Assembly: GCF_042427575.1 (NCBI RefSeq)
Contig: NZ_JBHMFD010000001.1
Span: forward strand, 62,001-126,000
Length of the DNA: 64,000 nt
Reading direction: 5' to 3'
From: Bergeyella porcorum
GTDB lineage: Bacteria; Bacteroidota; Bacteroidia; Flavobacteriales; Weeksellaceae
This document shows, piece after piece, positions 8,433 through 16,377 of this stretch (its first letter is position 1; every line of letters starts with the position of its first letter). Under the pieces are notes generated by a model. The model was not told the DNA's origin. It searched no databases and saw only the letters and a program-made list of their open reading frames with translations. The translations under genes and the position numbers were made by a program.

Positions 8433-9509
8433 CTATTTTTGATCTTCATCTGTGAAAAGCGAGATTTCGTCTTTCTTTTCTGGAAAGAGTAGGGAAGCTA
8501 CAATACTCGTTGCAAGAATGGTTACAATAATAAATAATGAGTGAGCGGTTTTGAAGCCCCAATCTTCTAACTGATGGTGGAGAATCATCTTTAATCCGAT
8601 GAAGGTAAGTAATATTGCTAATCCTACTTTTAGGAATCTGAATTTATCGATAATTCCTGCTAAAAGGAAAAACATAGAACGGAGACCTATAATTGCAAAG
8701 ATATTAGAAAAGAATACAATATATGGGTCTTTGGTAACGGAAAAGATGGCAGGGATGCTATCCACAGCAAAGATAAGATCCGTAGCCTCTATAATGAGTA
8801 ATACCAAGAATAGCGGTGTCATTTTTTTCACACCATCTACTATTACAAAGAATTTTTGGTCAACAAACTGATTATGCACCTTGAAATACTTATTGGCAAA
8901 TCTCACTACAGGGTGATTTTCAGTATCTATTTTTTCATCGCCTTCCTTTTCCAAGAACATTTTGATTCCTGTAAATACCAAGAATCCGCCGAAAACATAC
9001 ATTATCCAACTAAACTTAGCGATAAGAGCTGCCCCCACGAAAATGAAAATAAAACGCATTACAATAGCTCCCAGTATTCCCCAAAATAAAACTCTATGAT
9101 AGTTTTTCTCGGCAACACCAAAAGCAGAGAATATCAGAATCATCACGAAGATATTATCCACAGAAAGGGCATATTCTACAATATAACCTGTGAGGTATTC
9201 TAATCCTAAATTTTGATTGTAGATATCTATGGAAAGAGCCAAGTCATTAGGAACTATTTTTATTGGGTGCTTGTGCTTTGTCGCTACGGTTTGAAGTTTT
9301 TCAAAGCTATCGATGCCGTGGAGTAGGTGTCCAAAATTAATAAGCAAGAAATAGAAACACATAGCAAGAGTAACAACAGCAAAGCTCATTAGTCCTGCTT
9401 TTTTCATACTAACTACGCCGCCTGCCTTTTTTCCGAGGTTCAAATCGATGGCGAGAACGATGAGGATAAAAACTAAAAACCCTCCTAAAAATAAAATTTC
9501 ACTGTTCAT
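8433..9509 (-). CDS. TerC-family integral membrane protein (Alx-like)
   Basis: A polytopic membrane protein of 358 residues from the chosen ATG at 9509 (MNSEILFLGG). TerC/Alx proteins have about nine membrane segments and intramembrane acidic residues. Here 'EYALSVDNIFVM' and 'EATDLIFAVDSIPAIFSVTKDPYIVFFSN' are the diagnostic duplicated DN/DS motifs. Members are tied to tellurite resistance, metal (Mn) handling and alkaline-induced expression. The open frame extends 32 codons further upstream, but a TATCTTTG promoter element and a palindrome lie inside that extension, so it is not coding. The last residues are acidic and cytosolic-looking. Confidence 0.88.
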   Translation of the reverse strand: MNSEILFLGGFLVFILIVLAIDLNLGKKAGGVVSMKKAGLMSFAVVTLAMCFYFLLINFGHLLHGIDSFEKLQTVATKHKHPIKIVPNDLALSIDIYNQNLGLEYLTGYIVEYALSVDNIFVMILIFSAFGVAEKNYHRVLFWGILGAIVMRFIFIFVGAALIAKFSWIMYVFGGFLVFTGIKMFLEKEGDEKIDTENHPVVRFANKYFKVHNQFVDQKFFVIVDGVKKMTPLFLVLLIIEATDLIFAVDSIPAIFSVTKDPYIVFFSNIFAIIGLRSMFFLLAGIIDKFRFLKVGLAILLTFIGLKMILHHQLEDWGFKTAHSLFIIVTILATSIVASLLFPEKKDEISLFTDEDQK

Positions 9510-9531
9510 TTTTCTGAATATAAATTGGTTG

Positions 9532-9578
9532 CAAAGATACATAAAATAGTAAAGATTTAAATAATTTACAATTGTAAA
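9532..9578 (-). promoter_or_regulatory. TerC promoter with a perfect TTTACAATTGTAAA palindrome
   Basis: On the minus strand TATCTTTG (9532-9539) is a perfect -7 element 23 nt before the start. A perfect 14-bp palindrome TTTACAATTGTAAA occupies 9565-9578, just upstream of or over the expected -33 region. This is where a repressor would block polymerase. The same half-site (TTTACA) recurs near the adjacent XRE gene. Confidence 0.6.
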
Positions 9579-9815
9579 TAATAATATAATAACGAGGTTT
9601 TCCACAAAAAATATGTTTAGAAAAATAGTCCTTAAATGAGGTTTTCCACAGAGTTATCATATTAAAGTATATATGAATTATAACTTTATTTAAATTTTAT
9701 AAATAACTGATTTTTAATTTAAAGTAATTTTGGTATTAAAAATAATTCAATCCACAAAATTATCAACAGACATTCTGACATTTTGACCTGTTTAATAAAT
9801 TTACAAAAGTTAATC

Positions 9816-9846
9816 TTTGTTTTTATGCTAAAAAAAATTATTTTTG
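9816..9846 (+). promoter_or_regulatory. Promoter of the M14 peptidase gene
   Basis: TTTG at 9816-9819, 19 nt, TATTTTTG at 9839-9846: a perfect Bacteroidota promoter. Its -7 element covers the TTG codon that opens the longest frame, which argues that translation begins at the later ATG (9868). Confidence 0.75.
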
Positions 9847-9867
9847 AACAATGTAAATTCTTACAAA

Positions 9868-10974
9868 ATGAAATTTGAAAATCACTATCGGCAAAATCCT
9901 AATTTCCCACATCGCTATATTTCCTATCATAGCTTAGAAAAATTTCTACACGAGAATCTCAGCGATTATCTCTCGGTGGTTGGAACTTCTTATCAAGGAA
10001 AAAACATTTATAAAGTTTCTATAGGAAAGGGAAATACTAGGGTTTTGGCTTGGTCGCAGATGCACGGTAACGAGAGCAATGGAACCCATGCAATGCTAGA
10101 TTTATTGGAAACCTTAAATGGTTTACCAGAGTTGAAGGAGCAGTTGTTCTCCGAAATAGCTTTGGATTTTATTTTTATGCTAAATCCTGATGGTTCTGAA
10201 CAATGGACAAGACGCAATGCTCTGGATATTGATTTGAATAGAGATTTTCTAAAGTGTTCTAGCAAAGAATTACCTTTATTGATTTCTATAGCGGAACAAG
10301 GAAGCTATGATTACGCCCTTAATCTACACGAGCAACGAACGATTTTCAGTACAGATGGAGTGCATCCAGCAACGCTCTCATTTTTGGCACCATCAGAAAA
10401 TGTGGAACGAGATATTACCGAGAATAGGCAACGCTGTATGGCGGTGATTTCTGAAATTTATGATTCCTTAAAGCCTTATATCCCCCATCAGATGGCAAGA
10501 TATACAGATGAATTTTATCCCGCCTCCGTGGGAGATAATTTTATGAAAATGGGTATTCCTACTATTTTATATGAAGGAGGACATTCTGTGGAAGATTATA
10601 AGCGGGTAGAAACAAGACGCTATTTTACCTATGCTCTGTATTACGGTTTGGTGGCTATTGCTAAGCTTAAAGGTGCTATAGAGGGGTGGCAACAGTATTT
10701 TGATTTACCTGAAAATAAAGAATCTCACTATGATATCATTTATCGGAATGTGAAGCTGAATACCGATTTTGAATGCATTTTGGATGTAGCGGTACAATAT
10801 AAGGAGGTTTATAATGAGGGAAATGATGATATAACATTGGTGCCAATGGTGGTAGAAGTAGGAGATTGTAGCCGAAAGAAAGGCTGGCAGGAGGTAGACG
10901 CCACGGGAAAGTTTTTTAAATGTGAAAGAATGTATCCGAAATTAGACGCCCCTGTGGATTTTGAAATTGTATAA
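9868..10974 (+). CDS. M14-family zinc carboxypeptidase-like protein
   Basis: 368 residues from ATG 9868. The zinc site of M14 peptidases is visible: 'SQMHGNESNGT' supplies His and Glu, and 'LNLHEQRT' the third ligand His. 'LYEGGHS' places a glutamate in the catalytic region. 'FMLNPDGSEQWTRRNALDIDLNRDF' is the substrate-recognition segment with the NPDG and R-N-x-x-D-x-N-R-D patterns. There is no signal peptide, so it acts in the cytoplasm, probably on peptidoglycan-derived or other peptides. The 3' end lies only 20 nt before the next gene's ATG, suggesting co-transcription. Confidence 0.88.
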   Translation: MKFENHYRQNPNFPHRYISYHSLEKFLHENLSDYLSVVGTSYQGKNIYKVSIGKGNTRVLAWSQMHGNESNGTHAMLDLLETLNGLPELKEQLFSEIALDFIFMLNPDGSEQWTRRNALDIDLNRDFLKCSSKELPLLISIAEQGSYDYALNLHEQRTIFSTDGVHPATLSFLAPSENVERDITENRQRCMAVISEIYDSLKPYIPHQMARYTDEFYPASVGDNFMKMGIPTILYEGGHSVEDYKRVETRRYFTYALYYGLVAIAKLKGAIEGWQQYFDLPENKESHYDIIYRNVKLNTDFECILDVAVQYKEVYNEGNDDITLVPMVVEVGDCSRKKGWQEVDATGKFFKCERMYPKLDAPVDFEIV

Positions 10975-10993
10975 ACCTTTGGATTATCAATTG

Positions 10994-11968
10994 ATGAAGA
11001 AATTACTAAATAAACAAAACACCTTTTTATTACTTCTGGTATTGATGGTGGTATTGGCAAAGGTAGTACCTTATCAAGAAGCCTATCAGGAGATATTTGA
11101 TTTGGAAACCTTTATAGACTGGGGGATAGCGGGGATTTTCTTGCTCTATGGTTTGAAGCTCAATCTGAAAGAAGTCGTTAAAGATATTTCCAATTGGAAG
11201 CTGCATCTTGTGGTTCAGTGGGCTACTTTTCTATTGTTTCCTTTTCTGGTATTGCTTTTTTATCCTTTAGCCTTGCGGTGGGATTTCTATCCTCTATGGC
11301 TTTCCGTATTTTTCTTGGCGAGTTTGCCCTCCACGGTGTCATCTTCGGTGGTAATGGTTTCCATTGCAAAGGGCAATGTAACATCGGCAATCTTTAATGC
11401 TTCGGTATCAGGATTGTTGGGCGTGGTTTTTACCCCATTGTTGATGGGGTTTTTCTTAGTATCTGGAACGCAAAACGAGGGAGAATCTGGTGAAGTGGTA
11501 AAACAACTTCTACTGAAAGTGCTGTTGCCCATTGTATTGGGCGTGTTGTTCAATCCTTTGTTCAAGACCATTATTCAGAAATATGGTAAAATCATTGCGG
11601 AGTTTGATAGGCTAATTATTCTGCTCATTGTATATGAAAGTTTTTCGGCGGCTTTTCTTCGTGGGATATTTTCCAGCATTCCAACCATTCAGTTTTTATG
11701 GCTCACCTTGGCGGTAGTGGCTTTGTTTTTTGTGGTGTACGAGGTTGTTCGTTTTGTTTCTGTAAAACTAAAATTCAGTAGAGAAGATGTGATTACGGCT
11801 ACTTTCTGCGGCTCTAAAAAATCCTTGGTTCACGGGAGTTTGTTCGTTTTGGTGTTAGGTATTTCGCCTCAGGATAAGGTGTTGTTTTTACTTCCAGTGA
11901 TGATTTATCACAGTTTCCAGCTGTTTTATGTCAGTTGGTTGGCTAATAGACTAAGGATTACTAGTTAA
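10994..11968 (+). CDS. Bile acid:sodium symporter-like transporter (SBF-like)
   Basis: 324 residues from ATG 10994, with about nine or ten hydrophobic segments. 'FIDWGIAGIFLLYGLKLNLKEV' is the first core segment. 'FLASLPSTVSSSVVMVSIAKGNVTSAIFNASVSGLLGVVFTPL' is the characteristic crossover region with the S-S-S-V and G-N-x-x-x-A-I motifs. 'TATFCGSKKSLVHGSLF' marks the last helices. The SBF-like group (YfeH type) is predicted to move organic anions with sodium, and the substrate is unknown. An in-frame TTG at 10961 inside the previous gene gives a longer frame, but the ATG fits the family start better. Confidence 0.85.
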   Translation: MKKLLNKQNTFLLLLVLMVVLAKVVPYQEAYQEIFDLETFIDWGIAGIFLLYGLKLNLKEVVKDISNWKLHLVVQWATFLLFPFLVLLFYPLALRWDFYPLWLSVFFLASLPSTVSSSVVMVSIAKGNVTSAIFNASVSGLLGVVFTPLLMGFFLVSGTQNEGESGEVVKQLLLKVLLPIVLGVLFNPLFKTIIQKYGKIIAEFDRLIILLIVYESFSAAFLRGIFSSIPTIQFLWLTLAVVALFFVVYEVVRFVSVKLKFSREDVITATFCGSKKSLVHGSLFVLVLGISPQDKVLFLLPVMIYHSFQLFYVSWLANRLRITS

Positions 11969-12451
11969 GATAAGTAGTGAATTATTAATTATTTAAAAAA
12001 TAACTTATTTCTTTGTCTAAATTTCCTCAATCTTAATTGCGGGAATGTTTTTATTTAATAGAAAATCCCAAGCGTTATTGCGGGAGGTTTTCTAACCGTT
12101 AGAAAATGCCAAGCGTTTCAGCGGGAAGAAATCTAAGGATTAGAAAAGTCCCCGCGGATTTGCAGGAGCTTATCACACGCTTGGGATATGTCCCCGCAAT
12201 AACGATTGGGATTTTCCGTTGATTAGAAAGTTTCAATCTCATTTATTTTGGATTAATTTTATATAAAAATGGCTTTTTAGTTATTGATTTTTCAAAATAG
12301 AGTCTTCTATTGCCCTAAAACGGGGGTGAAATTTCTTGTTATATGATTTTTGTAATGAATTAAAATTGATGCCAACTATTTTCGTACATTTACACGCCTT
12401 TTTCAAGTAGAAAGGATTTTTAAGGATAGAATATTTTTAGATTCATAGATT
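11969..12451. repeat. Intergenic 41-bp periodic repeat array with long inverted repeat
   Basis: No gene is seen in these 483 bases. Between 12036 and 12230 lie degenerate units beginning TAGAAAA at 12059, 12100 and 12141, exactly 41 bp apart, each ending in a G-rich CGGGA/CAGGA block. TAGAAA recurs at 12224. The first unit (12061-12085) is matched in inverted orientation by 12191-12216, 24 of 25 positions apart from one extra base. The whole could fold into a large cruciform or RNA hairpin. The remaining flanks are plain AT-rich DNA. Confidence 0.75.
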
Positions 12452-13762
12452 ATGAAAGATATATTATCAAAACCAGACCTGAGTTTCTGGAAGATTTGGA
12501 ACATTAATTTTGGTTTCTTTGGCGTGCAGATTGCTTATGCGCTTCAGAATGCCAATAACAGTAGGATTTTTCAAACGCTGGGTGCAGACCCTCACAATTT
12601 GAGTTATTTCTGGATTTTACCACCATTAATGGGGCTTCTCATACAGCCCATTGTAGGGGTGGCGAGTGATAAGACCTGGACGCGATGGGGCAGAAGGATT
12701 CCTTATCTTTTTGTAGGGGCATTGGTGGCGGTAATTGTGATGGCGTTGCTGCCCAATGCAGGAAGTTTTAACCTAAGCGTTGCCAATGCAATGATTTTTG
12801 GCTTGATTGCACTAATGCTTTTAGATACCGCCATTAATATGGCAATGCAGCCGTTCAAAATGATGGTGGGAGATATGGTAAACGAAAAGCAAAAGAAATT
12901 GGCCTTTTCTGTGCAAAGTTTTGTGTGTAATGCTGGGAACTTTGTAGGGTTCTTATTCCCGATATTGTTTACTTACCTTAGCATCAGCAATACTGCACCA
13001 GAAGGGGTAGTACCAGATACGGTGATTTATTCTTTCTATGCTGGGGCGGCTATTCTTATTCTATGCGTGCTTTATACCATTTTTAATGTAAAGGAAATGC
13101 CACCAGAGGAGTATGCTAAGTTTCACGGGATTGAAGAGAGTAAAGCTGAAACCAAGACCAATATTTTTAAATTGCTACAAAATGCCCCTAAGGCTTTTTG
13201 GACGGTGGGTGTTACGCAGTTTTTCTGCTGGTCTGCCTTTGTATATATGTGGACTTATACCAATGCGGGGATTGCGGAAACCGTTTGGAATACCACAGAT
13301 GCTAAGTCTTCTGCGTTTCAGAATGCGGGCAATTGGGTAGGTGTGTTGTTCGCAGTGCAGTCGGTGGGTTCTATTATTTGGGCGGTGGTATTACCATTTT
13401 TCAAAACCAATAAATCCGCCTATTTTGTGAGTCTTCTTTTGGGAGGCATTGGGTTTATCTCCACTTATTTCATCAGAGACCAATATCTATTATTTATTTC
13501 ATATCTATTGATAGGATGTGCGTGGGCGGCTATTTTAGCATTACCATTTACGATACTTACCAACGCCTTGAAGGGGAATAATATGGGAGCATATCTAGGT
13601 TTGTTCAATGGAACCATTTGTTTGCCACAGATTATTGCTGCAGTGCTAGGCGGTGTGGTTTATCAGGCATTGGGGGATAGTCCTATTCTGATGCTGGTAG
13701 TAGCAGGTGTGCTGTTGCTGTGCGGGGCATTCAGTGTTTTTGGAATTAAGGAAAAGGAGTAA
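12452..13762 (+). CDS. MFS sugar transporter (SLC45/GPH-like)
   Basis: 436 residues with about twelve hydrophobic segments. 'FFGVQIAYALQNANNSRIFQTLGADPHNLSYFWILPPLMGLLIQPIVGVASDKTWTRWGRR' carries the RWGRR loop typical of sucrose/maltose:proton symporters (SLC45 type). 'AAILALPFTILTNAL' is the second-half equivalent. The protein should import a disaccharide across the inner membrane. In related bacteria a relative sits with maltose-utilisation enzymes, but here it stands alone between a repeat array and a terminator, so the substrate is not set by context. Confidence 0.87.
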   Translation: MKDILSKPDLSFWKIWNINFGFFGVQIAYALQNANNSRIFQTLGADPHNLSYFWILPPLMGLLIQPIVGVASDKTWTRWGRRIPYLFVGALVAVIVMALLPNAGSFNLSVANAMIFGLIALMLLDTAINMAMQPFKMMVGDMVNEKQKKLAFSVQSFVCNAGNFVGFLFPILFTYLSISNTAPEGVVPDTVIYSFYAGAAILILCVLYTIFNVKEMPPEEYAKFHGIEESKAETKTNIFKLLQNAPKAFWTVGVTQFFCWSAFVYMWTYTNAGIAETVWNTTDAKSSAFQNAGNWVGVLFAVQSVGSIIWAVVLPFFKTNKSAYFVSLLLGGIGFISTYFIRDQYLLFISYLLIGCAWAAILALPFTILTNALKGNNMGAYLGLFNGTICLPQIIAAVLGGVVYQALGDSPILMLVVAGVLLLCGAFSVFGIKEKE

Positions 13763-13776
13763 ATTTTTGATGTTAT

Positions 13777-13812
13777 ATCAGCACCGAAGCATCTTTGGTG
13801 CTGATTTTTTTT
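13777..13812 (+). terminator. Terminator of the MFS gene
   Basis: Perfect 9-bp stem ATCAGCACC / GGTGCTGAT, 11-nt loop, followed by a run of eight T. Confidence 0.9.
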
Positions 13813-13848
13813 GTTATTTTGTTTAGAGTGATGAAAATACAATAATAG

Positions 13849-14010
13849 ATGTTACTGGATGTTTTGGGTTATATCCTTATGGGGTTGTTTATAGTCTTAG
13901 GGATTGCTTTTCTGGTGTGGGGGCTAATTGTTATCATAGCCTTATATACTGGTATAGTGGGAGCCATCATAGAAGATTTGAAAAGCCTAGCCCGATTGTT
14001 TAAGAAGTAG
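13849..14010 (+). CDS. Small membrane protein, 53 residues, unknown
   Basis: ATG 13849 to TAG 14010. Residues 5-40 are almost entirely hydrophobic ('LMGLFIVLGIAFLVWGLIVII') and could cross the membrane once or twice. The tail 'EDLKSLARLFKK' is amphipathic and basic, as in cytosolic anchors. It lies between a terminator and the promoter of the DPPR synthase gene. Coding is supported by the hydrophobic pattern, the positively charged end and the lack of any better frame. No family was recognised. Confidence 0.5.
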   Translation: MLLDVLGYILMGLFIVLGIAFLVWGLIVIIALYTGIVGAIIEDLKSLARLFKK

Positions 14011-14112
14011 AAAAGGAAAATATTATACCTATAATCAAAAAACAAACTGAGATATAAATAGTATAACAAAATATTTCTGCAAACTTATCATAGGCTCTAA
14101 ATTAAAAATCCG

Positions 14113-14120
14113 TACTTTTG
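14113..14120 (+). promoter_or_regulatory. -7 element for the DPA gene cluster
   Basis: TACTTTTG (TAnnTTTG match) 21 nt before the ATG at 14141. No clean -33 partner was found. Confidence 0.5.
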
Positions 14121-14140
14121 CAGTTGATTTAAAAACATAA

Positions 14141-15046
14141 ATGACTAAGTATCTAAAACTTCTTCGGGTAGAGCAATGGGTGAAGAATGCTTTTGTATTC
14201 TTGCCTTTGTTTTTTTCAGGAAATTTTTTTCAAGAAGGTTTATTATTGCAGAGTATTTACGCTTTTATGGTGTTTTCACTTACGGCGAGTTGCATCTATA
14301 TTGTGAATGATTATTCTGATATAGAAGCGGATAAGAAACACCCTGAGAAAAAATACCGCCCTTTGGCGAGTGGTGTCATTTCCAAACCTTTGGCATTGTC
14401 TATTTTGGCAAGTTTGATATTGGGGATTGTTGGCTTGATGTGGTTTGGACAGCAATATTTTGGTATCAATATCTGGAAATTTGGAGCCATTATTCTTTTT
14501 TATTTTGTAATGAATTTGGGGTACACCTTTCATCTGAAACACGTTGCCATCATAGATGTTTGTATAGTATCTTTGGGGTTTGTACTTAGAGTGTTGGCGG
14601 GTGGCTATGCCACGGGAATCCCTATTTCGCAGTGGGCGATATTGCTTACCTTTGTATTGGCATTGGTTTTAGCCCTTGGAAAGCGAAGAGGGGAGCTTAT
14701 CAATGCTCAGATTTCAGGGAAAACGCGTAAGGCTTTGGATGGTTACAATGTTCAGTTTGCAGATATAGCATTGTCTATTTCGGTTACATTAGCTATTATC
14801 TGTTATCTAATGTTTACCGTAACGCCAGAGGTGCAGTCTAAATTTGGAATGAAGATTTTCTACACCGTTTTGTTTGTTGTTTTTGCATTTTTACGCTATC
14901 TGCAACAGACATTGGTTTATAATAAAACAGAATCACCTACAAAGATTGTTTATAAGGACAGGTACATTCAGATTACCATTTTACTTTGGGTGATGTCATT
15001 TTTGTTCTTGATTTATCACCAATACTTAATAGGAAACGAAGGATGA
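14141..15046 (+). CDS. Polyprenyl-phosphate 5-phosphoribosyltransferase (DPPR synthase, UbiA superfamily)
   Basis: A 301-residue, eight- or nine-helix membrane protein of the UbiA superfamily. It carries the DPPR-synthase signature NDxxDxxxDxxHPxKxxRP, with Asn56, Asp57, Asp60, Asp64, His67 and Arg73. The mycobacterial homologue (UbiA/Rv3806c) transfers phosphoribose from PRPP to decaprenyl phosphate, the first committed step to polyprenyl-phospho-D-arabinose. The stop codon overlaps the start of the DprE1-like gene (ATGA at 15043), a sign of translational coupling. Ubiquinone/menaquinone prenyltransferase is the alternative, but the HPxKxxRP motif and the neighbours favour DPPR synthase. Confidence 0.88.
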   Translation: MTKYLKLLRVEQWVKNAFVFLPLFFSGNFFQEGLLLQSIYAFMVFSLTASCIYIVNDYSDIEADKKHPEKKYRPLASGVISKPLALSILASLILGIVGLMWFGQQYFGINIWKFGAIILFYFVMNLGYTFHLKHVAIIDVCIVSLGFVLRVLAGGYATGIPISQWAILLTFVLALVLALGKRRGELINAQISGKTRKALDGYNVQFADIALSISVTLAIICYLMFTVTPEVQSKFGMKIFYTVLFVVFAFLRYLQQTLVYNKTESPTKIVYKDRYIQITILLWVMSFLFLIYHQYLIGNEG

Positions 15047-16359
15047 AGCCAAATTTTATACAGAAAGTAAGCAACTGGGGAAACTATCCCGTTGTGGAAA
15101 AAACAATGAAGTCTGAGGAGGCTTTAGATAAGATAAAAACTTTTGTAAAAGACCATCATCATATTATAGCAAGGGGAAATGGGCGTTGCTATGGCGATGC
15201 CGCATTGGCAGAGAACATTTTTTCTACCCAAAGGCTTAATAAGTTCATCAGTTTTGATAGGCTGAATGGCATTATAGAGTGTGAATCTGGTGTATTGCTG
15301 TCAGATATTTTAGAGGTGATAGTACCACAAGGCTATTTTCTTTATGTAACGCCAGGTACCCAGTATATTTCTATTGGAGGGGCTATAGCATCTGATGTGC
15401 ACGGAAAAAATCATCACGCAGAAGGTTGCTTTTCAGAGTGGTTATTAGAGTTTACGCTACTGAATGAGAAAGGCGAAACCTTGGTTTGTTCTCGTACGGA
15501 AAATTCGGCGTTATTCTGGGCTACAATTGGAGGAATGGGACTTACGGGGGTTATTCTTTCAGCTAAGATTAAGTTGAAAAAAATTGAAACGGCTTATATC
15601 CGACAAGAAAGCATCAAGGCAGAAAACTTGGATGAAATTTTTCAGTTATTTGATGAAAGTGAAGACTGGACTTATAATGTAGCGTGGATAGATTGTCTTC
15701 AGAAAGGGAATAAAATGGGGCGTTCTATTCTAATGAGAGGGGAACACGCTTTGAAAGCTGAATTGCCAAAATCTAAACAAGAAAATGCTTTAAGATTAAA
15801 GAAAAAGCTTCAGCCTACCGTTCCATTTTACTTTCCTAATTTTGCTTTGAACAGTTGGACAGTGAAGATTTTTAATTGGTTGTATTACAAGAAACAATCT
15901 AAGAAAGTCATCAAGAATTTTGTAGATTACGAAACATTTTTCTATCCGTTGGATGTTATCAACGATTGGAACAAAATCTACGGGAAAAGTGGATTTATAC
16001 AATATCAAATGGTAATTCCAAAAGCACAAGGAAAAGAGGGAATGAAACAAATATTGGAAACCATTGCTAAGAGTGGTAATGGCTCTTTCCTAGCAGTTCT
16101 GAAGTTATTCGGGAAGAATAATCCTGAAGCGTACAACTCATTCCCGATGGAAGGCTACACATTGGCGTTAGACTTTAAAGTAAATGCGAAATTGAGCAAG
16201 TTGATAGCAGAGCTGGATGCCATTGTGGAACGCTATGGTGGCAGAATCTACCTTACCAAAGATGCTATGAGTAAGGCTTCGCTTACGGATTATTTGAAAA
16301 ATGTGGATAATCCTAAGTTTGTTTCGTTGCAACGCCAGCGTATTTTAAATTCAAAATAA
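15043..16359 (+). CDS. DprE1-like FAD-linked decaprenylphosphoryl-ribose oxidase
   Basis: 438 residues from ATG 15043, overlapping the previous stop. The N-terminal FAD (PCMH) domain has 'IARGNGRCYGDAAL' and 'PGTQYISIGGAIASDVHGKNHH', closely matching mycobacterial DprE1. The C-terminal domain has 'FLAVLKLFGKNNP' and 'GGRIYLTKDAM', which keeps the active-site Tyr and Lys of the DprE1 'YTAKD' segment. DprE1 oxidises the ribose 2'-OH of DPPR-derived lipid-linked ribose and hands a keto product to DprE2. The residue aligned with Cys387 of M. tuberculosis DprE1, the covalent target of benzothiazinones, is Ala375 here (codon 16165-16167). An upstream TTG at 14986 lies inside the previous gene and was rejected. 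Confidence 0.85.
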   Translation: MKPNFIQKVSNWGNYPVVEKTMKSEEALDKIKTFVKDHHHIIARGNGRCYGDAALAENIFSTQRLNKFISFDRLNGIIECESGVLLSDILEVIVPQGYFLYVTPGTQYISIGGAIASDVHGKNHHAEGCFSEWLLEFTLLNEKGETLVCSRTENSALFWATIGGMGLTGVILSAKIKLKKIETAYIRQESIKAENLDEIFQLFDESEDWTYNVAWIDCLQKGNKMGRSILMRGEHALKAELPKSKQENALRLKKKLQPTVPFYFPNFALNSWTVKIFNWLYYKKQSKKVIKNFVDYETFFYPLDVINDWNKIYGKSGFIQYQMVIPKAQGKEGMKQILETIAKSGNGSFLAVLKLFGKNNPEAYNSFPMEGYTLALDFKVNAKLSKLIAELDAIVERYGGRIYLTKDAMSKASLTDYLKNVDNPKFVSLQRQRILNSK

Positions 16360-16377
16360 AAAAATCTCTTGTTATAT

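Noticed and set aside
9510..9605. 32-codon N-terminal extension of the TerC frame
   Set aside because: A perfect TATCTTTG promoter element (9532-9539) and a 14-bp palindrome lie inside it, so translation most likely begins at 9509.
10961..10993. TTG start of the SBF-like gene at 10961
   Set aside because: It lies inside the preceding gene. The ATG at 10994 gives a normal N-terminus.
14986..15042. TTG start of the DprE1-like gene at 14986
   Set aside because: The extension (ending RKRR) lies within the DPPR synthase gene and is unlike the family. The ATGA overlap at 15043 is the usual coupling.
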